Part shown: piece by piece, positions 1-8,364 of the stretch
Layout: each line of letters begins with the position of its first letter
Position numbering within the stretch: the stretch's first letter is position 1
Assembly: GCA_963735115.1 (NCBI GenBank)
Contig: CAVTJR010000002.1
Location: forward strand, 1-64,000
Origin: JAKACA01 sp963735115
GTDB lineage: Bacteria > Actinomycetota > Acidimicrobiia > Acidimicrobiales > Bog-793
Direction: 5' to 3'
DNA: 64,000 nt
Notes under the pieces: model-generated
What the model was told of the DNA's origin: nothing
The model's database searches: none
Seen by the model: only the letters and a program-made list of their open reading frames with translations
Position numbers and translations under genes: made by a program

Positions 1-2
1 TC

Positions 3-78
3 TGGAGCGGACGACGGGACTCGAACCCGCGACCCTCACCTTGGCAAGGTGATGCTCTACCAACTGAGCCACGTCCGC
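3..78 (-). tRNA. tRNA-Gly (anticodon GCC), CCA encoded
   Basis: The minus strand folds into a complete cloverleaf. The acceptor arms GCGGACG and CGTCCGC pair fully, followed by discriminator T and an encoded CCA at the left edge. The D arm GCTCAGTTGGTAGAGC, the anticodon stem TCACC/GGTGA with loop TTGCCAA, and the T loop TTCGAGT are all canonical. The anticodon GCC reads glycine codons GGC and GGU. No other tRNA lies nearby; the next gene, to the right, is on the opposite strand. Confidence 0.97.
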
Positions 79-221
79 GTGCCCGCCGATAGTACCAAGC
101 CTCGACGAGCCGGGAGCGCGCCGGATTGGCGCTGCTCAACCGCGTCGTCAGCCGTCGTCGGAAGCAACGGTCCGTTCCCGGCGTGACATCGAGGCGGGCT
201 CCGGGCGGCAAAACTGGCGCC

Positions 222-989
222 ATGGACCGATCCCAATCGCTCGCCGTCCTTGAGCTCGAAGCTGAACGGGTCCTCTCGCTCGTCGAGACCGCTGGAGCAG
301 ACGCACTCCGCCCGGTGCCGAGTTGCCCTGGCTGGACGCTCGAGCAAGTTCCAAACCACCTGGGCCGCGTCTACGCCATGGTCGCGACGGTGTTGCAAGG
401 CGACCCAGACCGGCCACCGGATCGCGACAGGATCCCGAGCCGACCAGACGGCCAGCCGCCGACCGAGTGGATGCGAGAACGCTTCGAGATCCTGATGCCA
501 CTTCTCCGCGAGATCCCTGAGGACAGCAGGCGCTGGAACTTCGCCACGGGGCCGGCGTCGCCGGTCTCCTTCTGGTGGCGGCGCCAGATGCACGAGACCC
601 TGATCCATCGCCTTGACGCTGAGCTGGCCGTCAGTCAGCCGATCACTTCGACACAGCCCGAGATCGCAGCCGACGGGATCGGCGACTTTCTCGCTGTCAT
701 TGGGTTCCGCCGAGTCGAGCGAGACGAGATCCAGCCCGGAGACGAGATGAGCATCCACCTGCACGCTACCGACGCCGGGCCTGACGCGGAGTGGACCATC
801 TATCCCGCGCACGACGCCTTCGCCGAGTCACACCTCAAGGCAGACGTTGCCCTACGGGGCCCGGCATGGGCGCTCGACCGCTGGTGCTGGCGACGAGACC
901 CGCTCCACACACAAGGACCAGGTCGCGGCCTCGAACTGGAATTCTTCGGTGATCAGCAAGCGGCCGAGGAGTGGCGACCGACGATCTGA
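222..989 (+). CDS. Maleylpyruvate isomerase family mycothiol-dependent enzyme (MDMPI/DinB-like)
   Basis: A 255-residue protein of the MDMPI N-terminal/DinB-like superfamily. The family signature CPGWT is at residues 35-39, followed by the first metal-ligand type histidine (H46, in NHLG), and a second HE..IHR.D motif around residues 124-132 matches the remaining metal site. Family members use mycothiol as cofactor or are metal-dependent thiol transferases or isomerases; the substrate cannot be read from sequence. An earlier in-frame ATG at 126 would add a basic, unconserved leader, so ATG 222 is preferred because the conserved fold begins right after it. It stands alone between the tRNA and the VOC gene. 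Confidence 0.85.
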   Translation: MDRSQSLAVLELEAERVLSLVETAGADALRPVPSCPGWTLEQVPNHLGRVYAMVATVLQGDPDRPPDRDRIPSRPDGQPPTEWMRERFEILMPLLREIPEDSRRWNFATGPASPVSFWWRRQMHETLIHRLDAELAVSQPITSTQPEIAADGIGDFLAVIGFRRVERDEIQPGDEMSIHLHATDAGPDAEWTIYPAHDAFAESHLKADVALRGPAWALDRWCWRRDPLHTQGPGRGLELEFFGDQQAAEEWRPTI

Positions 990-1152
990 GTCGAAACCAA
1001 TCGGTGTCCACCGGGGGGCTGCCGCGAAGCAGGTTTGCCCGAGCGACACCGATCGGCCACCCCTCGCGCACTCGCGCCTGCTTGTCCTTGCCTCGTCCAC
1101 CGCCATCGGCCTTTGCCAAACGCACGTCGCTTTCCTCGGCGACAATGCCTCC

Positions 1153-1503
1153 ATGAAGCCTCTCGCCATTCACCACGTCGCCATCAACGTCTCCAACCTC
1201 GACGAAGCCCTGGAATTCTACGAGGGCGTCCTCGGCTTCGTGGCGCGAGCGGATCGACCGGAGTTCGGGTTTCCCGGAGCTTGGCTCGACGCCGGCAACG
1301 AGCAGCTCCACCTGATCGAAGCTGAGGCACCCCCCAACGTCGGCCAGCACTTCGCCGTCCGCGTCGAGGACCTCGACGCCGTCATAGCCGAGCTGCGGGC
1401 AGGCGGCCTGAGACCGAGCGACCCTTCACCGGTGGGCAGCAGTCGCCAAGCCTTCATCAGCGACCCTTCGGGCAACGTCGTCGAACTCCATGAGGTCGGC
1501 TGA
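1153..1503 (+). CDS. VOC (glyoxalase/bleomycin resistance/dioxygenase fold) family protein
   Basis: A 116-residue single VOC domain. It opens with the typical HHVAINV strand carrying the first metal-ligand type His, has a central QLHLIE segment, and ends with FISDPSGNVVELHE, whose final Glu is the usual last ligand. The order of paired beta-alpha-beta-beta-beta modules and the length match small glyoxalase-like proteins that act as dimers. The substrate is unknown; lactoylglutathione lyase-like or methylmalonyl-CoA epimerase-like activity cannot be separated by eye. The start ATG at 1153 fits the domain edge. About 160 bases of noncoding sequence precede it. Confidence 0.82.
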   Translation: MKPLAIHHVAINVSNLDEALEFYEGVLGFVARADRPEFGFPGAWLDAGNEQLHLIEAEAPPNVGQHFAVRVEDLDAVIAELRAGGLRPSDPSPVGSSRQAFISDPSGNVVELHEVG

Positions 1504-1536
1504 TCTCCTCAGAAACCACGGCATCCCGCTGCATGC

Positions 1537-1564
1537 TTGACAGCGAACACCCACCTGCTATAAT
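1537..1564 (+). promoter_or_regulatory. Consensus sigma70-type promoter (TTGACA-N16-TATAAT)
   Basis: TTGACA at 1537-1542 and TATAAT at 1559-1564 are both perfect consensus hexamers separated by 16 bases. Transcription should begin about 7 bases after the -10, that is at or next to the A of the ATG at 1572, so the HNH gene would be made from a leaderless message. Perfect boxes are rare in a genome of this GC content. Confidence 0.85.
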
Positions 1565-1580
1565 CGAACATATGTTCGAT
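1563..1580. promoter_or_regulatory. LexA-type SOS box, 18-bp perfect palindrome over the start codon
   Basis: ATCGAACATATGTTCGAT is an 18-bp perfect palindrome. Its core CGAAC-N4-GTTCG is the LexA box known from mycobacteria and other actinobacteria. It overlaps the end of the -10 box, the predicted transcription start and the ATG itself, so bound LexA would block initiation. LexA boxes in front of 13E12-family genes are established in Mycobacterium tuberculosis, which supports the assignment. Confidence 0.88.
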
Positions 1581-3383
1581 ACGACCGATCAGAGCTTCTC
1601 CGGAATCCTCTCGGCCCTCGAACGTTTCGTGGCCCAACTCGAACCAGCCGAGTACTCGCCGGACGACGTTCCTGTCGTTCTCAAGCGACTCACCCTTGCC
1701 GAGAAGCTGTGCGCCGCGGCAAAGCTCCTGATGGCGCAGCGGGCAGCCGAGCTGTTCGCCGGCGACCACGAGGGGACGACATCCACGGCCAAATGGCTTG
1801 CCGACCAGAGCGGGGAAGGAGTGGGAAAGGCAAGACGCGATCTCGAGACCGCTGGCAGGCTGGCCTCACAACCCGAGCTGGAGGAAGCGCTCCGGAGCGG
1901 TGCCATCTCACCGACGCAGGCCTCGGTGCTCTTGCCTGCCCTCGAAGCCGACCCTGAGGCGTCTCGCAGGCTCATCGGCGCGGCTCACGGAGATTCGCTC
2001 AATGAGCTGCGCCAGGAGTGCCAGCGCGTTGTCGCCGCCAAGCGCTCGGAGGAGGAGGCTGCCGCTCGGGATGCGCGCCTTCGCGAGCGGCGCCACCTCC
2101 ACATCGGTACGACGGAGGACGGGGCCGTTTCGATCCACGGCGAACTCCCACCGGTCGAAGGTGCCGTCGTGAAGAACGCGCTCGAAGCTGTGAAGCGCTC
2201 GATCTTCGACGCGGCCCGCAAGGCCGGCCGACGAGAGTCGCACGAGGCGTACATGGCCGACGCTCTCGTCGCCATTTGCCGCGACGAGGAGCACGTGACC
2301 TCCAGCCCTCGGGGCCCGCGGGCAGAGATCGTGCTACATGTGAGCGTCGAGGCGCTCCGCCGCGGGGAGCTGGAGGCTGGGGAGTGCTGCGAGATCGAAG
2401 GCGTGGGACCCGTCCCCCTCTCGACGGTCGAGTACCTCTTCGGCAACGCGTGGGCCAAGCTGATCATCGAGAAGGGCGTCGAGATCGCCTCCGTGGCGCA
2501 TTTCGGCCGCTGGATTCCCGCTCACCTCGAGACCGCCCTCAGCAAGCGAGACCGGGTGTGTGCAGTGCCGGGATGTGGCATCTCCTACGGGTTGGAACGC
2601 GACCACATCATCCCCGTCGCCGAGGGGGGTAAGACGGAGCTCGCCAACCTCGTGAAGCTCTGCAAGCGCCATCATTACTTGAAGACTCACCACTTCTGGC
2701 GCCTCACGGGCGAGCCAGGCAAGTGGAACTGGGTCAACGTCCGCCCGCGACAAGGGATTGTTGCGGACGGCGACCTCTTCGATGTAGCTCGGCCGGGGGA
2801 ACCCGTCGCCGGCTTGGCCCGTCCGGTTCTCCGACCGCGGGAGCCGGTGTTCAGTGATCAGCCCTGGCGGGATGACCAAAGCTGCCCGGCCACCCGCCAG
2901 AACGTCGTTCAGCAGAGCTTCGCCTGCTCCGCCATGGGTCCAATCGTTGTGGTGCGCCTGTCGTCGGCGGTGCTCTCCCCCGCGGCCGCCGAGGCGCTTC
3001 CGGCGGCTGCGAAGAGCGCGCACCCGAACAGCGCTCCGCAGTGGTCGCTCACCCGTAACGGTCGATTGTCGGCTCGCCTATCGCGGCTGGTTCAGCCGGC
3101 GGGATGTCCGACGTTGAGAAGCGAGCCAACAAGGACCTCATCCGGAGGCCGCTTCGACTTCGCCCCGGAGGGGCGACGGCCGGGACGATCGCTCACGAAC
3201 CGATCACGACGACCGAGCGCAGTACTTCGCCCCGTTCCATGCGGTGGAACGCCTCCTCGACATCTTCAAGGCCGATCGTCTCGGACACGAAACGGTCGAG
3301 ATCGAGACGGCCTGCCAGGTAGAGCGAAATCAATGTCGGAAAGTCGCGCGACGGCAGGCAGTCGCCGTACCAGCTCGGCTTGA
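1572..3383 (+). CDS. HNH endonuclease-domain protein, DUF222/13E12 repeat family (C-terminal end uncertain)
   Basis: The N-terminal part (about residues 1-300) is the helical DUF222 domain. It is followed near residues 330-370 by an HNH nuclease domain with the zinc cysteine pattern C..PGC, the catalytic ERDHIIPV and the NLVKLCKRHH segment. These proteins are linked to mobile 13E12 repeats and DNA damage. ATG 1572 is chosen over an ATG at 1533, because 1533 lies upstream of the -35 box. The reading frame runs on to 3383, but after about 2860 it becomes Arg/Ser-rich, resembles no family and overlaps the convergent mscR by about 190 bases. The native stop has probably been lost or shifted and the true protein likely ends near residue 430-450. 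Confidence 0.85.
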   Translation: MFDTTDQSFSGILSALERFVAQLEPAEYSPDDVPVVLKRLTLAEKLCAAAKLLMAQRAAELFAGDHEGTTSTAKWLADQSGEGVGKARRDLETAGRLASQPELEEALRSGAISPTQASVLLPALEADPEASRRLIGAAHGDSLNELRQECQRVVAAKRSEEEAAARDARLRERRHLHIGTTEDGAVSIHGELPPVEGAVVKNALEAVKRSIFDAARKAGRRESHEAYMADALVAICRDEEHVTSSPRGPRAEIVLHVSVEALRRGELEAGECCEIEGVGPVPLSTVEYLFGNAWAKLIIEKGVEIASVAHFGRWIPAHLETALSKRDRVCAVPGCGISYGLERDHIIPVAEGGKTELANLVKLCKRHHYLKTHHFWRLTGEPGKWNWVNVRPRQGIVADGDLFDVARPGEPVAGLARPVLRPREPVFSDQPWRDDQSCPATRQNVVQQSFACSAMGPIVVVRLSSAVLSPAAAEALPAAAKSAHPNSAPQWSLTRNGRLSARLSRLVQPAGCPTLRSEPTRTSSGGRFDFAPEGRRPGRSLTNRSRRPSAVLRPVPCGGTPPRHLQGRSSRTRNGRDRDGLPGRAKSMSESRATAGSRRTSSA

Positions 3384-4284
3384 GGCGACCGCCACGCCCG
3401 AAGAAGTCGATCATCGGCAGGTCGACGCGCATATCCGGCGTTGGGACACCGACCTGAACGAGAGTCCCGGCGAGATCCCGGGCGTAGAACGCCTGCTCCA
3501 TCACCTTCGGGTTGCCGACCGCCTCGATGCAGACGTCGGCGCCGTTTCCACCGGTGAGCTGGCGTACTCGCTCGACGGCATCTTCCGTCGAACCGTTCAC
3601 TACGTCGGTCGCCCCGAACGACCTCGCCAGCTCGAGCTTGCGCTGATCGAGGTCTACGCCGATCACGGTCGTGGCGCCCGCCAGCGCGGCGCCGGCGATG
3701 GCGGCGCACCCGACACCGCCGCACCCGAATACGGCGACGGAGTCGCCTCGGCCGACGTCCCCGGTAAATAGCGCCGCGCCCAGCCCCGCCATGACACCGC
3801 AGCCGAGCAGGCCGGCCGCTTCCGGCCGCGCTCGGGCATCTACCTTCGTGCACTGCCCGGCAGCCACGAGCGTCTTGGCGGCGAACGCGCCGATGCCGAG
3901 AGCAGGCGACAGCGGCGTGCCGTCGGCCAGCGTCATCTTCTGGGAGGCGTTGTGAGTAGCGAAGCAGTACCACGGCCTCCCTCGCAGGCACGACCGACAC
4001 TGGCCGCAGACGGCGCGCCAGTTCAAGATGACGAAGTCCCCCACCGCCACCGAGCTCACATCAGGGCCCACGAACTCCACGATGCCGGCGGCCTCGTGGC
4101 CCAGCAAGAACGGGAACTCGTCGTTGATCCCGCCCTCCCGATAGTGCAGGTCGGTGTGGCACACTCCGCACGCCTGCACCTTCACGAGCGCCTCGCCGGG
4201 GCCCGGATCCGGGACGATGATCTGCTCGACGGTGACAGGCTCGCCCTTTGCTCTCGCCACAACGCCTCGAACCTCGTGTGCCAC
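3193..4284 (-). CDS. mscR: S-(hydroxymethyl)mycothiol dehydrogenase (mycothiol-dependent formaldehyde dehydrogenase)
   Basis: A 363-residue zinc alcohol dehydrogenase. Catalytic zinc ligands are in GVCHTD (C42) and GHE (H63); the structural zinc cysteines are C93, C96, C99 and C107; the Rossmann motif GCGGVG is near residue 187. The stretch SQKMTLADGTPLSPALG and the LGCGVMAG segment are typical of the mycothiol-dependent formaldehyde dehydrogenase branch, which oxidises the formaldehyde-mycothiol adduct with NAD and also reduces S-nitrosomycothiol. The start is GTG at 4284. A TetR-type operator lies 80 bases upstream, between this gene and the divergent aminotransferase. Formaldehyde removal would suit the N-demethylation enzymes encoded further right. 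Confidence 0.9.
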   Translation of the reverse strand: MAHEVRGVVARAKGEPVTVEQIIVPDPGPGEALVKVQACGVCHTDLHYREGGINDEFPFLLGHEAAGIVEFVGPDVSSVAVGDFVILNWRAVCGQCRSCLRGRPWYCFATHNASQKMTLADGTPLSPALGIGAFAAKTLVAAGQCTKVDARARPEAAGLLGCGVMAGLGAALFTGDVGRGDSVAVFGCGGVGCAAIAGAALAGATTVIGVDLDQRKLELARSFGATDVVNGSTEDAVERVRQLTGGNGADVCIEAVGNPKVMEQAFYARDLAGTLVQVGVPTPDMRVDLPMIDFFGRGGRLKPSWYGDCLPSRDFPTLISLYLAGRLDLDRFVSETIGLEDVEEAFHRMERGEVLRSVVVIGS

Positions 4285-4340
4285 TTCAACCCCCTCCTCG
4301 GGACTTCGGACACCGGGTCCCTACCAGAGACGTCACACCC

Positions 4341-4369
4341 TTGCCAAGTCGACCACCGTTCCATAGACT
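4341..4369 (+). promoter_or_regulatory. Promoter for the aminotransferase, -10 merged with the TetR operator
   Basis: TTGCCA at 4341-4346 and TAGACT at 4364-4369 are separated by exactly 17 bases. The -10 hexamer is the left end of the operator, so a bound repressor would cover the -10 and the transcription start. The promoter in front of the flavoprotein gene (11494-11522) has the same architecture. Confidence 0.6.
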
Positions 4370-4383
4370 GAACGGTCAGTCAA
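4364..4383. promoter_or_regulatory. TetR-family operator, site A (TAGACTGAACGGTCAGTCAA)
   Basis: An inverted repeat, GACTGA and TCAGTC around the centre ACGG. The identical 20-mer occurs again at 11517-11536, and 18 of its bases recur at 17017-17034. It sits between divergent mscR and the aminotransferase gene and could control both. The likely binder is the TetR protein encoded at 10747-11460, which has a site in front of its own gene. Confidence 0.8.
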
Positions 4384-4436
4384 ATACCCAAACGGCCCCG
4401 CTGCCAGCGGCTCGGCCGCCCGAACGGAGAGATACC

Positions 4437-5813
4437 GTGGCGTCCCACATCCTCCCATCCGACATCGATCGTCGCCTCGACGCTCTCGTCGCCGAGCAAG
4501 AGGAGGTGTTTCTCGCCCGCCAGCCCAACTCGCGGGCGCTCTCGGAGCGGGCGGGCCGCTCGCTCGCCGGAGGGGTGACATCGAGCTGGCAGATCACCCG
4601 CCCGCAAGCCGTTTGGATCAGCCACGGCACCGGATCGAAGATTTTCGACGTCGACGGCACCGAGTACGTGGATCTGCACGGCGGCTACGGCGCCGGGCTC
4701 GCCGGTCACGCCCACCCCGCCATCGTCGAGGCCGTTCGCCGGCAGGTCGGGCGGGGCACCCACTTCGCCCAGCCGACCAAGGACGCGGTGATCGTGGCGG
4801 AGGAGCTGGCTCGTCGCTTCGCTTTGCCGGTTTGGCGCTTTGTGAACACCGGCACTGAGTCGACCATGGACGCCGTCCATCTCATGCGTGCGATCACCGG
4901 CCGCGACCTCATCATCAAGCTCGAGGGCGGATATCACGGTCACCACGATTCGGTACAGGTATCCGTCACGCCTCCTGAGGAGCTGATCGGCCCGGCGGAT
5001 CAGCCGAATCAAGTCGCCAGCAGCACCGGCATACCCGCCGCCATGATCGATCTCACGCTCGTGACCTCCTTCAATGACATCGAGGGTGTCCGTCGCCTGC
5101 TGGAGATTCACGCCGGGCAGGTTGCCGGCATGATCCTCGAGCCGATCATGATGAACATCGGCATCATCCCGCCGGAGGCTTCCTACCTGGCGGCGCTGAA
5201 GGACCTCCTCCACGAGCATGGGGCCCTCCTCACGTTCGACGAAGTGAAGACAGGTCTCACTGTCGGCCCCGGCGGGGCAACGCGCCTCTACGGCGTCACC
5301 CCGGACATCGTCTGCCTGGCGAAGTCGATCGGCGGCGGTTTGGTGATCGGTGCCGTCGGCGGGTCGAGCGAGGTCATGGCCAGTGTGGCTGACGGGACCT
5401 ACGAGATGGTCGGCACGTTCAACGGCAACCCGCTCTCGCTCGCGGCGGCGCGCGCCATGCTGGAGGAGGTCGCAACAGACGACGCCTACGAGCGGATCGA
5501 CAAGCTGCGCCAGCGTGTCAGCACGGAGATAGGTGCCGCCATCGTCGAGGCCGGCCTGCCGGCCCACGTCGTGGCGGTGGGTGCCAAGGGCTGCGTGACC
5601 TTCTCGACGACGCCGGTCCGCAACTACCGCGAGTTCCTCGAGGTGGACGACCGCTACAACCACGCTCACTGGCTCTTCCAGCACAACGGCGGCGTGTTCC
5701 TCCCGCCGTGGGGCAAGACGGAGCAGTGGCTGATCTCGGTCCAGCACGACGACGCGGACATCGACCGCTTCCTCGAGAACTTCTGGCGGTTCGCCCGCGC
5801 AGTGGCAATGTAG
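4437..5813 (+). CDS. Class III PLP-dependent aminotransferase (glutamate-1-semialdehyde aminomutase-like)
   Basis: A 458-residue fold type I PLP enzyme. The cofactor-pairing aspartate is in TFDEVKTG (about residue 266) and the Schiff-base lysine in CLAKSIGGG (about 295); GYHGHHD earlier is typical of the GSAM/omega-aminotransferase branch. It moves an amino group between an amine or amino acid and a keto acid; the exact substrate is not evident. GTG 4437 is chosen because GGAGAG precedes it by about 5 bases; a longer in-frame opening at 4248 would run through the operator. It is first in line before the Pot-type transporter (169 bases) and under operator A, suggesting that it deaminates the imported substrate or a product of it. 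Confidence 0.86.
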   Translation: MASHILPSDIDRRLDALVAEQEEVFLARQPNSRALSERAGRSLAGGVTSSWQITRPQAVWISHGTGSKIFDVDGTEYVDLHGGYGAGLAGHAHPAIVEAVRRQVGRGTHFAQPTKDAVIVAEELARRFALPVWRFVNTGTESTMDAVHLMRAITGRDLIIKLEGGYHGHHDSVQVSVTPPEELIGPADQPNQVASSTGIPAAMIDLTLVTSFNDIEGVRRLLEIHAGQVAGMILEPIMMNIGIIPPEASYLAALKDLLHEHGALLTFDEVKTGLTVGPGGATRLYGVTPDIVCLAKSIGGGLVIGAVGGSSEVMASVADGTYEMVGTFNGNPLSLAAARAMLEEVATDDAYERIDKLRQRVSTEIGAAIVEAGLPAHVVAVGAKGCVTFSTTPVRNYREFLEVDDRYNHAHWLFQHNGGVFLPPWGKTEQWLISVQHDDADIDRFLENFWRFARAVAM

Positions 5814-5982
5814 GGCCGGACCTCGAGTGTCAAGGGGGCGGTGCCGGGCCGACAGTGCACCGACCGGTGACCGCGCCGCTCGGCCTCACCTGTTGCAGCC
5901 CGTCGGCGTAGGTGGTTGACTGCATTGATCGGCCGTTCAGCTGCCTGAGAAGGGCCCACGTCACCCGGGGGAGGTGGCTCGG

Positions 5983-7338
5983 ATGACTTCGCATCCACGA
6001 GAGGGTTGGTCGCAACGTGGCGCTCGTCGGCGCCCGTTGCGTTCGGCCGGGGACGTCGACGGTATAGCCGGCGCCGGCACTGGCTCTTTCGGCTCTCGCA
6101 ACGCCGCTCTCGGCACACGATCATCCGGCATGTCGCGTCGCGACTTCATGCGAATGGCTGCGGGCGGTGCCGCCCTCGCCGGCGTGGGCGGTCTGCTCGG
6201 CGGCTGCCAGCGCCCGGGGGACGCCGACATCACGATCCCGCTGCCGCGCAAGAACAACCCGGTTCGCTGGCCGGTCTTCGACGACAACGAGCCCATCAAG
6301 AGCGGCCTGGCGCCGGAGACAGGCGCCACCCTCCAGATCTACAACTGGGTCGCCTACATCAACCAGGCCTGCATCGACGGCTTCTGCAAGAAGTACAAGT
6401 GCAAGGCCCAGGTCACGACGTTCAACACGATGAGCGAGGCCATCGCCAAGATCCAGACCGGCGAGCTCGCCTTCGACGTCTTCTTCCCGACGATCGACGT
6501 GCTCGGGCCGCTCGTGGAGGGCAAGCTCCTCCGGCCGCTCAACCACTCCTACATCCCGAACATCCACCAAGCCTGGCCGGACTTCCTCAACCCCTTCTAC
6601 GACCTGGGCTGGCAGTACACGGTTCCCTACACGATCTACACGACCGGCATCTCCTGGCGGAAGGACCTCGTCGACGAGGACCCCTACACGATGGCGAACC
6701 CGTGGGCGATGCCGTGGAACGCCAAGTACCGCGGCAAGGTCGCCATTCTCGACGACTACCGCGAGGCCATCTGCCTCGGCCTCATGAAGCAGGGCATCTT
6801 CGACCTGAACACCACGGATGTGCACCAGATCAACTCCTCCTACAACCAGCTGCTGGAGCTGACGGATCTCGTCGACGTGCTCATCGACAACAACGACTAC
6901 ACGGAGATCCCGTCCGGCCAGACCTGGATCCACCACGCCTGGTCGGGGGACATGGCGGCTGCGTGGGAGTACATGCCGAGCGGGGTCCCCGTCGACGTGA
7001 TCGGGTACTGGTTCCCCGTCGACGGTCGCGGCCCGGTCGCCAACGACGCCATCTCGGTCCTCAAGTCGGGGAGCAACCCCGTCTTGGCGCACCTGTTCCT
7101 GGACTACATGCTCGATCTGCAGAACGCCCTGACGAACATCGGGTTCAACGGGTACATGCAACCCATCGAAGGCGTTACGGCCGAGACGCTGATCGATCTC
7201 AAGTACCTCCCGAAGTCGCTCACCTCGACGGTGGTGCTGCCGTCGAACTTCCGCACAGGGGTCGAGGAGCTGCAGCTGCCGAATGCCGCCAACGACGCCT
7301 GGGAACTGGCCTGGCAGCAATTCGGGGGAGGGCTCTAG
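5983..7338 (+). CDS. Polyamine-type ABC transporter substrate-binding lipoprotein (PotD/PotF-like, Tat signal)
   Basis: A 451-residue extracytoplasmic binding protein. The leader has the twin-arginine motif SRRDFM at about residue 51, a hydrophobic stretch and the lipobox LGGC near residue 76, so it should be exported folded by Tat and lipidated. The mature part (LQIYNWVAYIN, then ELAFDVFFPTIDVLGPLVEGKLL) matches the spermidine/putrescine family. ATG 5983 has a strong GGGGGAGG site 8 bases upstream but gives a long 50-residue n-region; ATG 6130 would give a conventional signal. The stop is followed directly by the permease ATG. The ligand may be a polyamine or another cationic amine. Confidence 0.88.
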   Translation: MTSHPREGWSQRGARRRPLRSAGDVDGIAGAGTGSFGSRNAALGTRSSGMSRRDFMRMAAGGAALAGVGGLLGGCQRPGDADITIPLPRKNNPVRWPVFDDNEPIKSGLAPETGATLQIYNWVAYINQACIDGFCKKYKCKAQVTTFNTMSEAIAKIQTGELAFDVFFPTIDVLGPLVEGKLLRPLNHSYIPNIHQAWPDFLNPFYDLGWQYTVPYTIYTTGISWRKDLVDEDPYTMANPWAMPWNAKYRGKVAILDDYREAICLGLMKQGIFDLNTTDVHQINSSYNQLLELTDLVDVLIDNNDYTEIPSGQTWIHHAWSGDMAAAWEYMPSGVPVDVIGYWFPVDGRGPVANDAISVLKSGSNPVLAHLFLDYMLDLQNALTNIGFNGYMQPIEGVTAETLIDLKYLPKSLTSTVVLPSNFRTGVEELQLPNAANDAWELAWQQFGGGL

Positions 7339-8364
7339 ATGGCAGTAGCACCGCCCGCCCCAACCCTTTCCCCGCCCTCACGCTCGGCCGGGGCCGGGGC
7401 GGCGGCGCCGCAGCCGTCGCGCAAGCCAGCGTTCCGCGCCCGCATGCGGGCGAGATCGGCGGAGGACCGGATCCAGTCGTGGCGCCCGCGCTGGTTCTGG
7501 GCGTCGCTCGCCGTCCCGGGGGCGATCTGGCTCCTCGTCTTCTTCGTCCTCCCCTTCTACGTGGTCCTATCCGTGGCGGCTGGCGCCCTCGACCCCATCT
7601 TCCAAACCCCCATCCCGGTTTGGAACCCCTTCCAATGGAGCGGGGCGAGCTTCGCCAACCTCTTCCGGGAGGCGTCCTTCCTCTGGCCACCGTTCGAGCG
7701 CACGATTGTCTACACCGCCATCGCCTCGGCGCTTTCGCTCGCCATCGCCTACCCCGTCGCCTATTTCGTCACGCGATATGCCGGCAAGCGCAAGACCCTC
7801 TACCTCCTCCTCCTCATCTCGCCGTTCTGGGTGAGCTACATGATGCGCATGCTCGCCTGGATCGACTTGTTGCAGGTGGGCGGATACGTGAACAAGGTGC
7901 TCGAGTGGCTGCACCTCATGAATTCGAAGAACCCGGAGGGCTGGCTGAGCGGCCATGCCTCCACCGTCGTCTTAGGGCTCATCTACGGCTACATCCCCTA
8001 CCTCATCATCGTGCTGTACGCCGGCCTCGACCGCATCGACGGCCGCCTCCTCGAAGCGTCCCGGGACCTCGGCCTCGGGCGCTGGCGGACGTTCTGGCGC
8101 GTGACCGTCCCCCTCAGCCGCCAGACGATCCTGGCGGGCATGTTCATCACCGTTCTGCCGATGGTGGGCGACTACTTCACGAACCAGCTGCTGTCAGCCA
8201 CACCTAGAACGACGATGATCGGCAACGTCATCGAGGGCCAGCTCGACATCGCCAACCTGCAGGGTGACGGCGCCGCCGCCTCGATGGTGCTGCTCGCCCT
8301 CCTCTTGATCCCGATGATCTACTACGTCCGGTCCACGGCGAGGGCCTCGAGGGAGAACGTCTGA
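7339..8364 (+). CDS. Polyamine-type ABC transporter permease (PotB-like)
   Basis: A 341-residue inner-membrane permease with a Pro/Ala-rich cytoplasmic N-terminus of about 45 residues and then about six hydrophobic spans, starting with the segment around WASLAVPGAIWLLVFF. The coupling EAA loop reads EASRDLGLGRWRTFWRV near residue 235. This is the ATPase docking site in importers of the spermidine/putrescine family. It begins immediately after the stop of the binding protein, and its stop overlaps the start of the second permease (TGATG), so the four transporter genes are one operon. Confidence 0.9.
   Translation: MAVAPPAPTLSPPSRSAGAGAAAPQPSRKPAFRARMRARSAEDRIQSWRPRWFWASLAVPGAIWLLVFFVLPFYVVLSVAAGALDPIFQTPIPVWNPFQWSGASFANLFREASFLWPPFERTIVYTAIASALSLAIAYPVAYFVTRYAGKRKTLYLLLLISPFWVSYMMRMLAWIDLLQVGGYVNKVLEWLHLMNSKNPEGWLSGHASTVVLGLIYGYIPYLIIVLYAGLDRIDGRLLEASRDLGLGRWRTFWRVTVPLSRQTILAGMFITVLPMVGDYFTNQLLSATPRTTMIGNVIEGQLDIANLQGDGAAASMVLLALLLIPMIYYVRSTARASRENV

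Noticed and set aside
4248..4436. Upstream in-frame extension of the aminotransferase
   Set aside because: It would include the promoter and TetR operator, is Pro-rich and unconserved; GTG 4437 has a proper ribosome site.
6006..8207. A 733-codon Arg/Pro-rich plus-strand frame
   Set aside because: It is a shadow of the binding-protein and permease genes in another frame; composition is typical of GC-skewed antisense or off-frame reading and no domain is visible.
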